Program-made: the position numbers and the translations under genes
Notes under the pieces: generated by a model
Database searches by the model: none
Seen by the model: only the letters and a program-made list of their open reading frames with translations
What the model was told of the DNA's origin: nothing
Source: an uncultured Bacteroides sp.
GTDB taxonomy: Bacteria > Bacteroidota > Bacteroidia > Bacteroidales > Bacteroidaceae
DNA: 35,055 nucleotides
Direction of reading: 5' to 3'
Assembly: GCA_944322275.1 (NCBI GenBank)
Contig: CALUOV010000008.1
Coordinates: 1 to 35,055, forward strand
Shown here: positions 1 to 9,269 of the stretch, one piece after another
How positions within the stretch are numbered: the stretch's first letter is position 1
Layout of the letters: each line of letters opens with the position of its first letter

Positions 1-2955
1 AGTATTGTCGTATCCAATACTGCTACTCCGTTAAGATTCAGTTATATCGGATATGATGAGCAGGAAATTATTCCAGAGAAAATGCGCGTGCTTAATATTG
101 CGATGAAAGAAAGTTCTGTAATGGTGGACGATGTAATCGTAATTGCTTATGGAACCAAAAAGCGCCGCGATATGATTGGATCTGTCTCAAAAATAAAGAG
201 CGATGAAATGTCATTAATGCAAGGAGGACGTTTTGAAAACTCACTGCAAGGCTTGGCATCCGGCATACAAGTCGTAAATGATGGCATGCCCGGAAGTACT
301 CCGCAGATAAAAATACGTGGTATTGGTTCAATCGCTTCAGGCAGTGATCCATTATGGGTTGTTGACGGCATCGTAGGCGGTGGATCTACCATGGTAAACT
401 CAAACGATATTGAGTCCATTGAAATATTAAAAGACGCTGCAGCTACGGCTATTTATGGGTCGCGAGGAGCAAACGGCGTTATCATTGTCACCACAAAGAA
501 GGGGCGAAAAGGAGAATTGAAATTTGATGTTCACTATGAAGGCGGTATAACCCCTATTACAAACACAGATTTGGGATTGGCTGACACAGAGACATATTTT
601 AAAATAATGGATGAAGCCCGCGCCAATGTAGGTTTATCTCCACTTGATCCTCAAAAAGATATTATTGAACCATACTATTCCAATTGGGTAACACCCATTA
701 CTCGTGAAGAAGCAATGAATACTAATATGGATTGGGTCGATTTGGTCAGCCGTTTAGGAAGTTTCCACGATATCAATGTTTCACTAAATCAAGGAGGAGA
801 AAATTCTACTACTTACGCTTCCGTTAATTACCGCTCGGATGAATCCAGTTTAAAGGGCCTCAGCATGAACTCTGCCAGTGCACGCCTTAATAATGAATTT
901 AAAAAAGGAATTGTTACTGTGGGGACACAATCATTTTTAAAATATGACCGGAAAAATTCTACTAATAAATGGGCTGTAGTTTCTGACAAATTTCCTTGGC
1001 GCAAAGTATATAACCCGGATGATCCGACAGGTTATTGGAATCCCCAAATGGCAGATGGGCATCCGACTGCAACTTTAGATCGTAATTACCAATTAAGTAC
1101 CGGTGAGAATTTTAGTTTCCGTACGACTCTTTATTTGGATATTAATTTCAAATGGGTGAAAGGATTATCTGCCAGAGCAGACGCAAGCTATGGATACGGA
1201 TTGGCACAAAGCGATTATTGGTTATCAGCTCTAATCAACAACACAGGAAACGTTGACGGAAATCAAGGAAATAAAAGTAAAACAACAACTAAATCACAAC
1301 AATATCATGCCTTCGCCACTTACAAACGTGAATGGGCGGAACATGGTGTGGACATCGTAACAGGTATTGAAGCCAACCGAACATATACCGACAACTCTGT
1401 AGTGGCTGGTAAAAATTTAAGTGGTGAATTTCAAGAGCCTAAAATCATTGGCACGATGTTAGGTAATAATAGTGCCTATATTGGCGGAGAAAGTTATACA
1501 TTCAGCTTCTTCAACCGTTTGGATTACAAGTTCAAGCAACGATATTTGATTGGTGCATCATTTGTACGCGAAGGTTCTTCCAAATTTGTGAAGAAGAATC
1601 GTTTTGGCAATTTCTATTCGGTTTCTGGCGGATGGATTATTTCCGATGAGACTTTCATGCGTAACGCTTCTTTTATTTCCTTATTGAAACTACGTGGAAG
1701 TTATGGCGAAACTGGTAATCAGAATATTCCGTCAGAAGTAACGATAAACTCATATGCTATTAAGAGTAAACAATATTACAACAATATGCAAAATATGTAT
1801 CTGTGGAATATTGCCAACAAAACAGCAAAATGGGAAAAGAATAAAAGCATTGATGTGGGGCTTGACTATGCCTTGTTTGACAATAAAATCAACGGTTCTA
1901 TCGCCTATTATCGCCGCACGACAAGTGATATGCTGATGAGAGTCCAGTTACCAGCATCCGCAGGTATTACCAACAGTGGTGGCAACGCTGAAAATAATTC
2001 AATGTGGTCCAATGTAGGTTCCATGTATAATCAAGGATTTGAATTTGATATAAACACAACTCTCGTTAGAAAAGATTTCGAATGGAATATGAATTATAAC
2101 CTGACAACAAACATGAACAAAGTTACAGCACTTGACGCAAGTGTTGACTCAAAAGGAACAGGTATAATCAATACACGCCCAGGAGCGATTACCAAGAAAG
2201 GACTGGCATTAGGTACTTATTTCATGGCTGAATGGGCAGGCGTAGATCCAGAGAAAGGTATTGGAATGATTTACGAAATAGATTTGGACCGTTATAACAA
2301 AACGGGCGAAACTGTGAAAACCGGCAGATTGATTCCTGCAACCCAGTCGAATGTAAACAAGCACAGAATTATCCAAGAAGGGAAAACCGCTCTTCCTAAA
2401 GTATATATGGGGTGGACTAACAACTTTAAATACAAAGACTTTGATTTGTCATTCATGTTCTATTTATCTTTAGGTAGTTATACATTCAACTATCATGGTT
2501 ACACGAAGTCGTTTGTAGGTGATGGACGTAACAATATTACAGCGGAAATGTATGAAAAATCATGGAAGCAACCCGGTGATATAGTCGAATATCCACAACT
2601 CAGATGGCAAGATAAATATAATTATGATGATAACGGAAATGAAAAACAAAATGTAACTTATATAAAACATGATGCAGGACATACCAGATATTTGGAGAAT
2701 AGTTCGTATTTACGTTTACGAAATTTAACAATAGGCTATACACTCCCGCAAAAAATCTGTTCCAAGATAAATATTGATGCATTAAGAATATATCTGTCTG
2801 CCGTTAACTTATTCACAATAACTTCTTTCAACGGTTACGACCCCGAAGTTAGAGTAAAAAATCAGACTGGAGCTAATGCACAAGGCGCTATATTTACCGG
2901 TAGTGAAATGCCCCAGACACGAATTTTCTCCGCAGGTATTAATTTCAAATTTTAA
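1..2955 (+). CDS. SusC-like TonB-dependent outer-membrane transporter (5' end outside window)
   Basis: This is an outer-membrane porin that imports oligosaccharides with a SusD partner, powered by TonB. The frame is open from base 1, so the signal peptide and most of the carboxypeptidase-regulatory-like domain lie off the left edge. The first visible residues (TPLRFSYIGYDEQ) are the end of that domain, so the Met at base 82 is internal and not the start. The SusC signature DDVIVIAYGTKKR follows at about visible residues 43-55. The plug follows at about 55-170, with SLQGLASGIQV, IRGIGS and PLWVVDGI and the segment ATAIYGSRGANGVI. A long beta-barrel then runs to a C-terminal Phe (SAGINFKF), as expected for an outer-membrane protein. 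984 residues are visible. The susD-like gene starts 12 bases downstream, so the two are co-transcribed. The assignment is firm; the substrate is unknown. Confidence 0.97.
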   Translation, partial: SIVVSNTATPLRFSYIGYDEQEIIPEKMRVLNIAMKESSVMVDDVIVIAYGTKKRRDMIGSVSKIKSDEMSLMQGGRFENSLQGLASGIQVVNDGMPGSTPQIKIRGIGSIASGSDPLWVVDGIVGGGSTMVNSNDIESIEILKDAAATAIYGSRGANGVIIVTTKKGRKGELKFDVHYEGGITPITNTDLGLADTETYFKIMDEARANVGLSPLDPQKDIIEPYYSNWVTPITREEAMNTNMDWVDLVSRLGSFHDINVSLNQGGENSTTYASVNYRSDESSLKGLSMNSASARLNNEFKKGIVTVGTQSFLKYDRKNSTNKWAVVSDKFPWRKVYNPDDPTGYWNPQMADGHPTATLDRNYQLSTGENFSFRTTLYLDINFKWVKGLSARADASYGYGLAQSDYWLSALINNTGNVDGNQGNKSKTTTKSQQYHAFATYKREWAEHGVDIVTGIEANRTYTDNSVVAGKNLSGEFQEPKIIGTMLGNNSAYIGGESYTFSFFNRLDYKFKQRYLIGASFVREGSSKFVKKNRFGNFYSVSGGWIISDETFMRNASFISLLKLRGSYGETGNQNIPSEVTINSYAIKSKQYYNNMQNMYLWNIANKTAKWEKNKSIDVGLDYALFDNKINGSIAYYRRTTSDMLMRVQLPASAGITNSGGNAENNSMWSNVGSMYNQGFEFDINTTLVRKDFEWNMNYNLTTNMNKVTALDASVDSKGTGIINTRPGAITKKGLALGTYFMAEWAGVDPEKGIGMIYEIDLDRYNKTGETVKTGRLIPATQSNVNKHRIIQEGKTALPKVYMGWTNNFKYKDFDLSFMFYLSLGSYTFNYHGYTKSFVGDGRNNITAEMYEKSWKQPGDIVEYPQLRWQDKYNYDDNGNEKQNVTYIKHDAGHTRYLENSSYLRLRNLTIGYTLPQKICSKINIDALRIYLSAVNLFTITSFNGYDPEVRVKNQTGANAQGAIFTGSEMPQTRIFSAGINFKF

Positions 2956-2967
2956 TCGAATTGACAT

Positions 2968-4680
2968 ATGAAAACAATAAAGAAAATAATAGCCTTATCA
3001 AGCATTGCGATTTTAGCATCCTGCGACATGGATAATTATTTTGAGCTAAAGCGCCCAGAGTCCAACCCATGGCTGTCTGTAAACGATTTAGAATATTCTG
3101 TCGCAGATCCATATAATACATTGTTTCAGAATCCCAATTGGCAAGCTCCTATAGGTATAATTCCCTATTATCAAGAATTAGTAGCGGACTTGTCCACCGT
3201 TAATCCTCAAGGAGCCTATGAACAGGAAGCCCTTTATTGGTATCCAAGGCAGATGTCCACTTTTGATGTAACAGGACAACAATTTGAGAAAACCTTCTCA
3301 ATTCTATATAGAGCTGTCACAGGTGCAACCTCTCCTCTTACGTTTATTGAAGAAAAAGAAGCAAATGGAGAAGCCGTTTTCGCCAACATGACGGAAAATG
3401 ACAGAAAAACACTGGCTCGCCAAACCGGTGAACTTTACTTTATGCGTGGCTATACATATTGGCTGATCAGCCGTGCATTTGTTGCTCCTTACGATCCCAA
3501 TGGAGGGGAAGGAAACAATCGTAAGTTTATTCCATTAATTAATAAATTGTATTATTCACAAGAATCCGCCCGCAATCCTTACATGGGGACGGTTCAAGAA
3601 GTATATGATTTAATGCTTTCTGATTTTACCAAAGCAAAAGAATTAATGCCGGAAGATTATTTCGAACGTGGACGAGCTAATAAATATGCAGCATCCATGA
3701 TGCTAATGCGTGTAAAATGGCTCATGGGAGATGAAACGGGAGCCTTGGAAGAAGCAAACTATGTAATTAATAAAGCAGAATCAGGAGTTGCTCCTTTCGA
3801 TTTGACAGAAGACCCGATAGTTGCATTCAACCGCAATGCAGAATCACAATATACAGCAGACCCGATTGCCAAAGAAGTTATTTTTGAATGCGCTTTCACG
3901 GAAAGTAATCAAGGAAACAATGTAGCTATACCATTGGCTCGCATGTGCAAAACAGGTATTTATAATTTCAAGTCAACCGTATTTGACGCCAATAACAAAC
4001 TTTGGGTTGACGGAGCCAGAGGTGAACAAAACTGGCAACATGGCGGATGGGCTTGTGCTTACTGGAACCCTCATCTTATTAAATATATAGGATGGGCACA
4101 GACAGATGACTGTATGGATCTTGCTAATTATGTTCCAAGTGAGGAAGCCTTATCTGACAAACGTTTTGTCCAATTGCACTATTTCTTGAGGAACTATGTA
4201 GAAGGTGGAGACAAAACTGTTCATGAAATGGCATATAATCAAACAAAATGGAACGCTTTTTGGAATGACAAATACTATCGTGCACCATACGGAAAATATT
4301 CTCAAGTTCCTTTAATACGTTTGGCCGAAGCATATCTTACCCGTGCCACCCTAAGCCTCGCACAACAACCGGCTCAGGCTTTAGCGGATGTGAATGTAAT
4401 ACGGACACGAGCAGGACTTCCTTCTTTGAGTAATGTAACAGAAGAAGATATCGAAAAAGAAAGAATTAAAGAACTCGGTTTTGAAAATGGAGACAGACTT
4501 CTGTATCTCGTGGCTATGCAGAAAACGATTGACGGACAAAAGCGGAATCCGGGTGCGGTCTATGAGAATCCAAACACGGATGGTGATCCCATCCCTGCAA
4601 TGACTCCTCCGTATAGCGACATGTATGTTCCGTTGCCTTCCATCGAATATTTATATTCAGGCACATATCAACAGCCATAA
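2968..4680 (+). CDS. SusD/RagB-like surface glycan-binding lipoprotein
   Basis: This is the surface-exposed glycan-binding lid of the SusCD complex, partner of the preceding SusC-like porin. The N-terminus is a lipoprotein signal with lipobox LASC. Cys19 is followed by acidic residues (DMDN), typical of surface-exported Bacteroides lipoproteins. The 570-residue length fits the family. The family's helical, TPR-like pattern is visible, for example ARQTGELYFMRGYTYWLISRAF near 145-165 and the C-terminal PLIRLAEAYLTRA with NVIRTRAGLP near 445-490, which is the standard SusD C-terminal block. The protein ends in PLPSIEYLYSGTYQQP in place of the more usual short Pro-x-x-Glu ending. The start gives a good signal peptide and lies 12 bases after the susC stop. 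A hairpin terminator follows. The sequence gives no specificity. Confidence 0.96.
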   Translation: MKTIKKIIALSSIAILASCDMDNYFELKRPESNPWLSVNDLEYSVADPYNTLFQNPNWQAPIGIIPYYQELVADLSTVNPQGAYEQEALYWYPRQMSTFDVTGQQFEKTFSILYRAVTGATSPLTFIEEKEANGEAVFANMTENDRKTLARQTGELYFMRGYTYWLISRAFVAPYDPNGGEGNNRKFIPLINKLYYSQESARNPYMGTVQEVYDLMLSDFTKAKELMPEDYFERGRANKYAASMMLMRVKWLMGDETGALEEANYVINKAESGVAPFDLTEDPIVAFNRNAESQYTADPIAKEVIFECAFTESNQGNNVAIPLARMCKTGIYNFKSTVFDANNKLWVDGARGEQNWQHGGWACAYWNPHLIKYIGWAQTDDCMDLANYVPSEEALSDKRFVQLHYFLRNYVEGGDKTVHEMAYNQTKWNAFWNDKYYRAPYGKYSQVPLIRLAEAYLTRATLSLAQQPAQALADVNVIRTRAGLPSLSNVTEEDIEKERIKELGFENGDRLLYLVAMQKTIDGQKRNPGAVYENPNTDGDPIPAMTPPYSDMYVPLPSIEYLYSGTYQQP

Positions 4681-4760
4681 ATACATAAATAAATGGCTAA
4701 TTCTATTATTGAATAGAAATACTGACAGTTAGTATAGTAAATAAATTGTAAAAAATAAGG

Positions 4761-4798
4761 GAGGGTGTGTCGTAATGCACGATGCACCTTCTTTTTTT
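4761..4798 (+). terminator. Rho-independent terminator after susD-like gene
   Basis: AGGGTG (4762-4767) pairs with CACCTT (4785-4790). An inner TCGT/ACGA stem sits across a TG/TG internal loop, and a run of seven T follows. It ends the susC-susD transcript. Transcription of the HTCS gene approaches from the opposite side. Confidence 0.75.
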
Positions 4799-4972
4799 CG
4801 TTCACAAGAAACAAACACTGATAAAAATACAATCAGAAAGTCCGATTGTAATGAAGACAAGACAACTTGGAGCAATTTATGGACAATCTTCTTAGTATTG
4901 ATAGCTTGCCCCAGATTGGATACTTGCTTGTCCAAACCTTCTTGGATACTTTGCTACTTATTCAAAGTCCTT
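4799..4972. other. Short AT-rich gap between convergent susD-like and HTCS genes
   Basis: I see no recognisable gene here. Short open frames exist on both strands but overlap the terminator, have no family resemblance and have no promoter-like sequence in front. The 9-mer TTGGATACT occurs twice (near 4916 and 4942), which I regard as incidental. Confidence 0.5.
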
Positions 4973-7900
4973 TTATTTTCTATACTTCTTTATAAACTCT
5001 GAAGGCGGCATGCCATATTCCGTCTTGAAACATTTTCCGAAATAAGAGATTTCATTAAATCCGCACCGATAAGATATCTCAGTTACTGTAAGATCCGTGT
5101 GTTTCAATAAATCAACAGCATGTTTCAAACGAATGTCCAATATTAACTTGCTAGGCGACATACCTGTAATAGATTTTATCTTGCGATATACCTGTACACG
5201 GCTCATACCAATTTCTTCACTAAACTGATCTATAGAATAGGTTGGGTTTTCTATATTTTTATTTATAATCTCCATAACTTTCTTCATAAAACGCTCCTCA
5301 ATCGCGCTATAAACAGAAACATCTTTATCCTGTTGTTCTAACTTGTCGGACAATGTTAACTTGGAAGCATAGCATGCCGCCAGTTTTTTTCGGTTTGCTA
5401 GAATGTTAGAGATACGGGCTAATAACAATTCCGGATCAAATGGTTTCATTATATATTCATCCGCTAATGACTCATAGCCTTCTTTGACCTGCGAGGTTGT
5501 AGTTCGTGCTGTAAGTAAAATGATTGGAATATGCGATGTTACCATATTACTCTTTGATAGTTTTGTAAAATCAAGGCCATTCATATAAGGAGTCATAATA
5601 TCACTAACAACCAAATCCGGCATTAATTTCTGTTCTATTTCATAACCTTCTTTGCAATTCTCGGCTGTATGAATATTATATTGTTTACTTAATAATGAAG
5701 TCAAATAGTTACGTACATCTTCATTATCTTCAATAATCAGTAAAGAATACTCCTTAGGAGAAGTATTGACTTGCGACAGTTCACAAAGATTTATATCCGA
5801 TGCGATAAGAACCTCTGTTTCTGAATATGGGATATGAGATGTTTTTACGACTTTATCTTTCCTGAGAATTTGTTCTTCTGAATAGTTTTCTTTACCCAAA
5901 GGAAGAGTAAAATAGACTGTTAATCCATGACCTTCTTTACTTTCAACCCAAATATATCCTCCGTGTAGTTTTATAATACTTTTTGTCAAGTTTAATCCAA
6001 TTCCACTCCCTTGTACTTTGTCATTAGCCTGAAAAAATGCTTCAAAAATACGTGGCATCATTTCCGCTGGGACTCCAGACCCACTATCTTCGACTTTAGC
6101 TAAAAGGACCTTTCCTGATGGAAGGAGTAGATTATCCGGTTTAACAAGATCTTCTGTATTGACTATCATGGTAGATATAATGATATAGCCACCATTTGGA
6201 GTATGTTTTAAGGAATTGGATATAAGATTAAAAAAAACTTTCTCAATGAGAATTGCATCGAACCATACTTCAGTTGAAGAAGTCGCATCGTTAAATTCTA
6301 TAGATATATTCTTCTTTTCAGCAATAGAAGAAAATAGATTAATGATTTCTGGAATGTAAGTACCCATGTTGTAGCAACTCACATGAAGTTTCATTTTCCC
6401 AGCCTCTAACTTATGAAAATCCATCAAACGGTTTACAAGCCACAGTAGCCTTTGGGAATTTCGATTAATAAGTTCCAATGATTGATAACACGCCTGTGGC
6501 ATATCTCTACACCGCAACAAATCAGCCAATGGGGCAATAATCAAAGTTAATGGAGTACGTAACTCATGCGAGAAATTAGTAAACATCTCTACTCCCATTT
6601 TATGGCTAAGTTCCATATTTTGTTTTTCCATCTGTTTAAGATGGAGATCCATTTTTAGCCTCGCTTCACGCATCCGATACCTCACAAAAAGAGTAATCAT
6701 ACTAATAATGAATATAATATAGAAAGTATAAGCATACCATGTTTCCCATAATGGAGGAGTAATTATTATGGTTAATGACGCATTGTTTCGACTCCAAATT
6801 CCATCATTATTACAAGCTTTTACTTTAAAAGTGTACTCGCCAGGCGGTATATTTGTGTAATTGGCACTCGGATCAAAAGTTGGTTCTGACCAATTTTTAT
6901 CGAACCCTTCAAGCAAGTACGAGAATCTATTGTTAGAGGCAAAAACATAACTAAGCGCTGAAAACCTGATGGAAAAAGAAGTTTGGTTGTATCCTAATTT
7001 GATTTTTGGCATGGTGATATCTACCCATTGAGTCGTAGTATCGCCTTCGGAGCAATCATCCCAAAGTTTTATTTTTGTAATCTTTACAGGTGGAATGAAT
7101 CCATTTCGTTTTAGCATTTTCGGTTGAAATGACAAAAAACGATTATTCCCACCTACATAGAATGTTCCACTGGAAATTTTTAAACACGAATGCAGATTTG
7201 TTTCCAATAAAGTATATCCATTACGATTACTCCAATTAGTGAAAGTTTCTGTTTCTGGATTAAAACAAGACATGCCTTTCAATGTCGACACCCACAAATT
7301 TCCCGTATCATCAGCTTCAATGCTATTAATGGCATTATTCAAAAGTCCGTTCTTTCTATCATACATAACGAAACTTTCTTCCACGCTATCATATCTTCCG
7401 ATGCCTCCACCATACGTGCCGATCCATAGATTTCCCAAAGTATCTATAAATAATGTACTAACATGATCACTTGGGATAAATTGGCTAGAATTATTTTCTT
7501 TACGTCCATAATGCTTAAGTTCGTATGTCAATATGTCATAGCGATATAAGCCTGCGGCACGAGTAGCCATCCAAATATAGGAACCGACAGCCTTTATATC
7601 TTGCACATTGATAACCTGAAAATCGGTCATCCGACCTTTTACGGGAAAAGTCTCCTGTAACAAATCCTTATCCATATGATAGCGTAGCACTGGACTATCC
7701 ACACCTAACGCAATCCAATACACACCATCACAAGTTTTCGCAATGCGTCTCACTTGATTATAGGGGAATTTGGGGATTTCTTTAATTACTCGACGTGTTT
7801 CCATATCATAGAGATACAATCCACAATAATAAACACTAATCCACAACAAATTTTTCCCTTCTCTTTGTATATACTTGATTTCATTATTAGTTTTTAATCC

Positions 7901-9052
7901 CGGCAAATGAAGCGGACAGTATTCATAATTATCTTTTGAAGGATTATAAATTATCAATCCCTCATCTGTACCAAGCCATAAATTCCCTTTATACTCAACC
8001 ATGGCATTGATATTACCTATGCTTCTCTGAAGTTTATATTCGGGCTCATGAGGAATGAAAAAATTGCTATATGGAGTATATAGATTAACACCTCCACCAT
8101 AAGTACCTACCCAAATATTGTCTGCTCTATCCCGATATAAAGAAATAATAGTGTTCTCACTCAGTCCGCAGCTATGCTCTTTTTGATAATAATTCAGCAA
8201 CTTGTCATGCCGTTTATCGTAAATTAACACTCCGTCACGAGTTGCAAGCATAAGATTTCCCTCCGCTGTTTCTACAATATAATTGACTTGTGAATTATTA
8301 AAAACTTTTCCATCCTCCATAGCAAGATTCGCACATACTAATCTCCGTTCTTCACGGTCAAACCACTTTAGGCCTGTATCCCACATGCCTACCCATAAAC
8401 GTTCATCACTATCTTCATATAAAAAGTATATTTTGTCTTGCTCACCGAACTGGAAACGTTCGGTTACAAACGTTTCCGGATTCATAATACACAACGTATT
8501 ATTAATGAGATAGCAAATTTCGTTTTTACTATTTTGCATTAACCAAAATACCGATCCGCTGGTAGAAATAGGAATGAAATCATTGGTTTCCTTATTATAT
8601 AAATTGAGTCCTTTCATATTCCCTACCCAAATCCTTTTGGCATTATCGCATAACAAATGTTTAATGCAATTGTCAGAAATACTATGCGGATCTGTCGGAT
8701 TATGAAAATATTGAGTAAATGTGCGCTTAGCTACGTCATAGCGATTTAGTCCATAATGACTTCCTATCCATAAAATGCCAGGTTTCTCTTCTACAATGGT
8801 TGTAATATCGCTACTTGATAATGAATTCTTTTGACCATCAGCCCTTAATATTTCAAATTCAGTACCATCGAACCTATTCAGTCCATCTCTTGTACAAAAC
8901 CACATAAACCCTTCACTATCCTCTAAACTACGTATTACCGTATTTTGTGAAAGACCGTTACTTACATTATAATTTTGGAATAAGATATTGGTGTCTTGGG
9001 CATACACAGCCGGAATTAAGTATAACAGAAAAATTACAATAATGTATTTCAT
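4973..9052 (-). CDS. Hybrid two-component system (HTCS) sensor kinase / AraC-type regulator
   Basis: This one-protein sensor and regulator controls the neighbouring utilization locus by binding a glycan breakdown product in the periplasm. From the chosen start (1359 residues) the order is as follows. A signal peptide (MKYIIVIFLLYLIPAVYA) comes first. At least ten Reg_prop propeller blades follow (LWIGSHYGLNRYD, IWVGNMKGLNLYN, IWVGTYGGGVNLYT, LWIGTYGGGIGRYD and others), then a Y_Y_Y domain (near 690-760, PGEYTFKVKACNNDG) and a membrane helix (about 772-790). The kinase core has HisKA (FSHELRTP, His829) and an ATPase domain (NLISNSLKHTPNGG, DSGSGVP, GSGIGLNL). A receiver (LLIIEDNEDV, Asp1151 in SDIMTP, Lys in MKPFD) and a C-terminal AraC helix-turn-helix complete it. 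All key residues are present. An in-frame Met 37 codons upstream was not used because it would bury the signal peptide. The stop lies convergent to the susD-like gene. Confidence 0.96.
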   Translation of the reverse strand: MKYIIVIFLLYLIPAVYAQDTNILFQNYNVSNGLSQNTVIRSLEDSEGFMWFCTRDGLNRFDGTEFEILRADGQKNSLSSSDITTIVEEKPGILWIGSHYGLNRYDVAKRTFTQYFHNPTDPHSISDNCIKHLLCDNAKRIWVGNMKGLNLYNKETNDFIPISTSGSVFWLMQNSKNEICYLINNTLCIMNPETFVTERFQFGEQDKIYFLYEDSDERLWVGMWDTGLKWFDREERRLVCANLAMEDGKVFNNSQVNYIVETAEGNLMLATRDGVLIYDKRHDKLLNYYQKEHSCGLSENTIISLYRDRADNIWVGTYGGGVNLYTPYSNFFIPHEPEYKLQRSIGNINAMVEYKGNLWLGTDEGLIIYNPSKDNYEYCPLHLPGLKTNNEIKYIQREGKNLLWISVYYCGLYLYDMETRRVIKEIPKFPYNQVRRIAKTCDGVYWIALGVDSPVLRYHMDKDLLQETFPVKGRMTDFQVINVQDIKAVGSYIWMATRAAGLYRYDILTYELKHYGRKENNSSQFIPSDHVSTLFIDTLGNLWIGTYGGGIGRYDSVEESFVMYDRKNGLLNNAINSIEADDTGNLWVSTLKGMSCFNPETETFTNWSNRNGYTLLETNLHSCLKISSGTFYVGGNNRFLSFQPKMLKRNGFIPPVKITKIKLWDDCSEGDTTTQWVDITMPKIKLGYNQTSFSIRFSALSYVFASNNRFSYLLEGFDKNWSEPTFDPSANYTNIPPGEYTFKVKACNNDGIWSRNNASLTIIITPPLWETWYAYTFYIIFIISMITLFVRYRMREARLKMDLHLKQMEKQNMELSHKMGVEMFTNFSHELRTPLTLIIAPLADLLRCRDMPQACYQSLELINRNSQRLLWLVNRLMDFHKLEAGKMKLHVSCYNMGTYIPEIINLFSSIAEKKNISIEFNDATSSTEVWFDAILIEKVFFNLISNSLKHTPNGGYIIISTMIVNTEDLVKPDNLLLPSGKVLLAKVEDSGSGVPAEMMPRIFEAFFQANDKVQGSGIGLNLTKSIIKLHGGYIWVESKEGHGLTVYFTLPLGKENYSEEQILRKDKVVKTSHIPYSETEVLIASDINLCELSQVNTSPKEYSLLIIEDNEDVRNYLTSLLSKQYNIHTAENCKEGYEIEQKLMPDLVVSDIMTPYMNGLDFTKLSKSNMVTSHIPIILLTARTTTSQVKEGYESLADEYIMKPFDPELLLARISNILANRKKLAACYASKLTLSDKLEQQDKDVSVYSAIEERFMKKVMEIINKNIENPTYSIDQFSEEIGMSRVQVYRKIKSITGMSPSKLILDIRLKHAVDLLKHTDLTVTEISYRCGFNEISYFGKCFKTEYGMPPSEFIKKYRK

Positions 9053-9077
9053 GGTTATTGCGATGTATTTATTGAAG

Positions 9078-9109
9078 CAAATATAATCAGTTTGAATGCA
9101 ACAAACAAA
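9078..9109 (-). promoter_or_regulatory. Bacteroides-type promoter of the HTCS gene
   Basis: On the minus strand TTTG (9106-9109) is followed by 20 bases and then TATATTTG (9078-9085). This matches the Bacteroides primary-sigma consensus TTTG-N19-21-TAnnTTTG. It lies 26 bases before the chosen HTCS start, which also argues against the longer reading frame. Confidence 0.75.
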
Positions 9110-9233
9110 TATTTTAGCAGGTGAAAAGTCCAGATGTAACATGAGTGATATAAATGTAACCACCGTCAGTATAAAGATACATAGATAGGATAGATTGAAA
9201 CGAATGTGTTGATTGAATAAAAATAAAGAATAT

Positions 9234-9241
9234 TATTTTTG
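9234..9241 (+). promoter_or_regulatory. Candidate -7 element upstream of GH3 gene
   Basis: TATTTTTG matches TAnnTTTG, 28 bases before the GH3 start. A partial -33 match (ATTG) lies 18 bases upstream. In such AT-rich DNA the match could be chance, so confidence is moderate. An HTCS binding site would be expected near here but I cannot define one. Confidence 0.45.
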
Positions 9242-9269
9242 CTCCGTTAATTAATAATAGAATAAAGTC

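Noticed and set aside
4729..5002. Short ORFs on both strands between the susD-like and HTCS genes
   Set aside because: They overlap the terminator hairpin or the HTCS end and have no recognisable domain or credible start region.
9053..9163. N-terminal extension of the HTCS gene from an upstream in-frame Met
   Set aside because: It would put 37 residues before a clean signal peptide and overlap the promoter match at 9078-9109.
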